Of a stretch of DNA of 7,540 nucleotides, positions 6,295-7,540 are shown one piece after another. Source of the stretch: Acidobacteriaceae bacterium. Its GTDB lineage: Bacteria; Acidobacteriota; Terriglobia; Terriglobales; SbA1. Both the position numbers and the translations under genes were made by a program. Where the stretch lies: NCBI GenBank assembly GCA_003156615.1, contig PMHI01000223.1, positions 1 to 7,540 of the forward strand, written 5' to 3'. The notes beneath the pieces are model-generated. The model searched no databases, was not told where the DNA came from, and worked only from the letters and a program-made list of their open reading frames with translations. Positions within the stretch are counted from its first letter, which is position 1. The number at the start of each line of letters is the position of its first letter.

Positions 6295-6552
6295 CGAGTT
6301 GCCGACCACTCGGGCATCTCGCGAATTATCTTGAATCGCGGGGGACATGCCTATCTGAGCCCGCAACCCGGGTTCTTCTTTGGGCGCGATGGTCAACCTG
6401 CTTCCCGCGAAATTCTACGCAGTGCGCCATTCGGCCGTGTGGCATTTGCTAATACCGATCTAGCGGGAGCCACGGACCCATGGACCATCGTTACTCTATA
6501 CTCGAAGCGAAACGAGCTGTGGGCCCAGCTGCTTGATCAGGTCTTGAGCTAA
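6295..6552 (+). pseudogene. C-terminal remnant of a FAD/NAD(P)-binding oxidoreductase
   Basis: Only the last about 85 residues survive, with no start codon and an in-frame TGA at 6292 just upstream. The readable part includes IILNRGGHAYLSPQPGFFFG and PFGRVAFANTDLAG, which resemble the C-terminal FAD-contacting region of amine-oxidase/spermidine-dehydrogenase-like flavoproteins. That family name is from memory and is tentative. The frame then breaks: acggaccc (6472-6479) is followed by the near-copy atggacca (6480-6487). Reading on in the shifted frame from 6480 gives MDHRYSILEAKRAVG, the expected continuation. An extra C at about 6525 restores the original frame for QLLDQVLS and the TAA at 6550. 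The two indels total +9, so the single open frame looks intact but encodes a nonsense stretch. The N-terminal bulk of the gene is missing, and the remnant begins about 60 nt from the repeat at 6213-6234. Confidence 0.65.
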
Positions 6553-6573
6553 CATCAGAAACCTATCCGGATT

Positions 6574-6579
6574 GGAGAG
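6574..6579 (+). promoter_or_regulatory. Ribosome binding site of the gamma-glutamyltransferase
   Basis: GGAGAG lies 8 nt before the ATG at 6588. It supports that start over later in-frame candidates, and the signal peptide begins there. Only 35 nt separate the gene from the stop of the oxidoreductase remnant, so the two may once have been co-transcribed. No separate promoter is evident in the gap. Confidence 0.6.
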
Positions 6580-6587
6580 ATCAGCGA

Positions 6588-7540
6588 ATGAGTTCTCGCA
6601 CAGCCGCACTTGCTTTCCTCGCGTTCACCACTGCCGCTGCTGGCCTATCGGCACAGGATCGGTCCTACGGGCGTTCTGTAGTGATTACGAAGTATGGCAT
6701 CGTCGCGACCAGCTACCTTCAGGCATCCCAAGCGGGCGCAAGAGTTCTGGAGCACGGCGGTTCCGCGATTGACGCGGGCATTGCGGCTAATGCCGTGTTG
6801 GGAGTTGCCGAGCCCATGATGAACGGGATGGGCGGCGACCTCTTCGCGATTTACTGGGACGCCAAAACGGGCAAGCTGTATGGCTTGAATGCCAGCGGAT
6901 GGGCACCCAGAGCGCTCACCATGGAACATCTGAAAGCTAAAGGCGTGGCCGGGATGCCGCAATCCGGTATTGATTCCGTGACCGTGCCGGGCGTCGTGGA
7001 CGGGTGGACGAAGCTCCACGACCGGTTCGGCAAACTACCTTGGCGGGAGCTCCTTCAGCCCGCCATCTTCTATGCGGATCATGGTTATCCTGTGCCCGAA
7101 ATCATTCATGACTACTGGAAAGCCTCTGCGCCTGGGCTGATGCAGGATTCGGAGAGCCAGCGCGTCTTTCTGCCCGGCGGCTCGGTGCCAGAGACAGGTC
7201 AAATTTTTCGCAATCCCGATGTCGCCCAAGCGCTCACCCGGATTGCGAACGAGGGCGAGTCGGCGTTCTACCAGGGTGCGATCGCACAGGCCATTCTAAA
7301 AACCTCGTCGGAGCTCGGAGGCACGACGTCCACTGACGACCTGGCTCAGTACTCCTCGGAGTGGGTCGAGCCCATCTCGACCCGGTATCGAGATTGGACT
7401 GTCTATGAACTCCCTCCGAATGGCGACGGCATGGCCGCGCTGGAGATGCTGAATATTATGGAGCAGTTCCCACCCGCTCCCGGCGGACCCCACAGCGCGG
7501 CGGAGTTGCATACCAGGATCGAAGCGATGAAGCTGGCCTA
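6588..7540 (+). CDS. ggt: Gamma-glutamyltransferase precursor, N-terminal part (runs off the window)
   Basis: The first 317 codons of an exported gamma-glutamyltransferase (Ntn-hydrolase), open at the window end. Family members are usually 530-600 residues and self-cleave before a catalytic Thr. That Thr and the small subunit lie beyond the window, so activity cannot be judged. A signal peptide (MSSRTAALAFLAFTTAAAGLSA, probable cleavage before Gln23) places it outside the inner membrane. Large-subunit landmarks are A..G..VLEHGGSAIDAGIAANAVLG (about 46-72), PMMNGMGGDLFAIYWD (76-91), NASGWAP (101-107), DSVTVPGVVDGW, and YELPPNGDGMAALEMLNIME near the end. Where classical enzymes have a D.RE.AP loop, whose Arg holds the gamma-glutamyl carboxylate, this one reads NASGWAP. 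That resembles a YwrD-like branch and makes glutathione as substrate uncertain. The family normally hydrolyses or transfers gamma-glutamyl groups in the periplasm. It appears unrelated to the minus-strand cluster. Confidence 0.92.
   Translation, partial: MSSRTAALAFLAFTTAAAGLSAQDRSYGRSVVITKYGIVATSYLQASQAGARVLEHGGSAIDAGIAANAVLGVAEPMMNGMGGDLFAIYWDAKTGKLYGLNASGWAPRALTMEHLKAKGVAGMPQSGIDSVTVPGVVDGWTKLHDRFGKLPWRELLQPAIFYADHGYPVPEIIHDYWKASAPGLMQDSESQRVFLPGGSVPETGQIFRNPDVAQALTRIANEGESAFYQGAIAQAILKTSSELGGTTSTDDLAQYSSEWVEPISTRYRDWTVYELPPNGDGMAALEMLNIMEQFPPAPGGPHSAAELHTRIEAMKLA

Noticed and set aside
6645..7019. 124-codon minus-strand frame opposite the gamma-glutamyltransferase
   Set aside because: It is an antisense shadow of a well-supported family member. 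The plus-strand reading has clear conserved motifs.

Overview
The window looks like a free-living, Gram-negative-type bacterium of medium G+C. The style of the gamma-glutamyltransferase and the large secreted RCC1/TPR protein would fit Acidobacteriota (Solibacter-like), but that placement is an inference from family resemblance. No rRNA, tRNA, CRISPR array or recognisable transposase gene was seen.

Three parts can be separated. (1) Positions 395-5770, minus strand, hold a tight three-gene cluster read from right to left. The order is a secreted 251-residue protein of unknown function, a 366-residue membrane protein with one transmembrane helix near each end, and a very large exported protein. 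That last protein has the order signal peptide, seven RCC1-type blades, trypsin/HtrA-like serine protease with an intact His-Asp-Ser triad, seven more RCC1-type blades, and C-terminal TPRs. The reading frames overlap by 11 and about 22 nt, so the genes are almost certainly co-transcribed and translationally coupled. All three products are predicted to lie in or beyond the inner membrane. I infer an extracytoplasmic complex: a membrane anchor, a small secreted partner, and a protease held between two seven-bladed propellers with a TPR docking tail. I cannot match this combination to any named system, and it is the best candidate for something undescribed here.

(2) Positions 5771-6234 are non-coding. 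They hold a possible promoter, a short palindrome and a bulged hairpin ahead of the cluster, followed by a 170-bp MITE-like element (6060-6229) with 27-bp terminal inverted repeats (24/27 matching). The right end of this element plus five bases outside it (6213-6234) recurs exactly, in the same orientation, at bases 1-22. The whole cluster is therefore bracketed by direct copies of a repeat, which suggests a cassette or mobile segment, or at least a recombination-prone one.

(3) Positions 6235-7540, plus strand, start with the decayed C-terminal stub of a FAD/NAD(P)-binding oxidoreductase. It abuts the repeat and carries two compensating frameshifts (an 8-bp imperfect tandem duplication and a +1 base). 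A good ribosome binding site and the first 317 codons of an exported gamma-glutamyltransferase follow, and the window ends before its catalytic threonine. Positions 23-394, between the left repeat and the 3' end of the cluster, contain no gene I can support.
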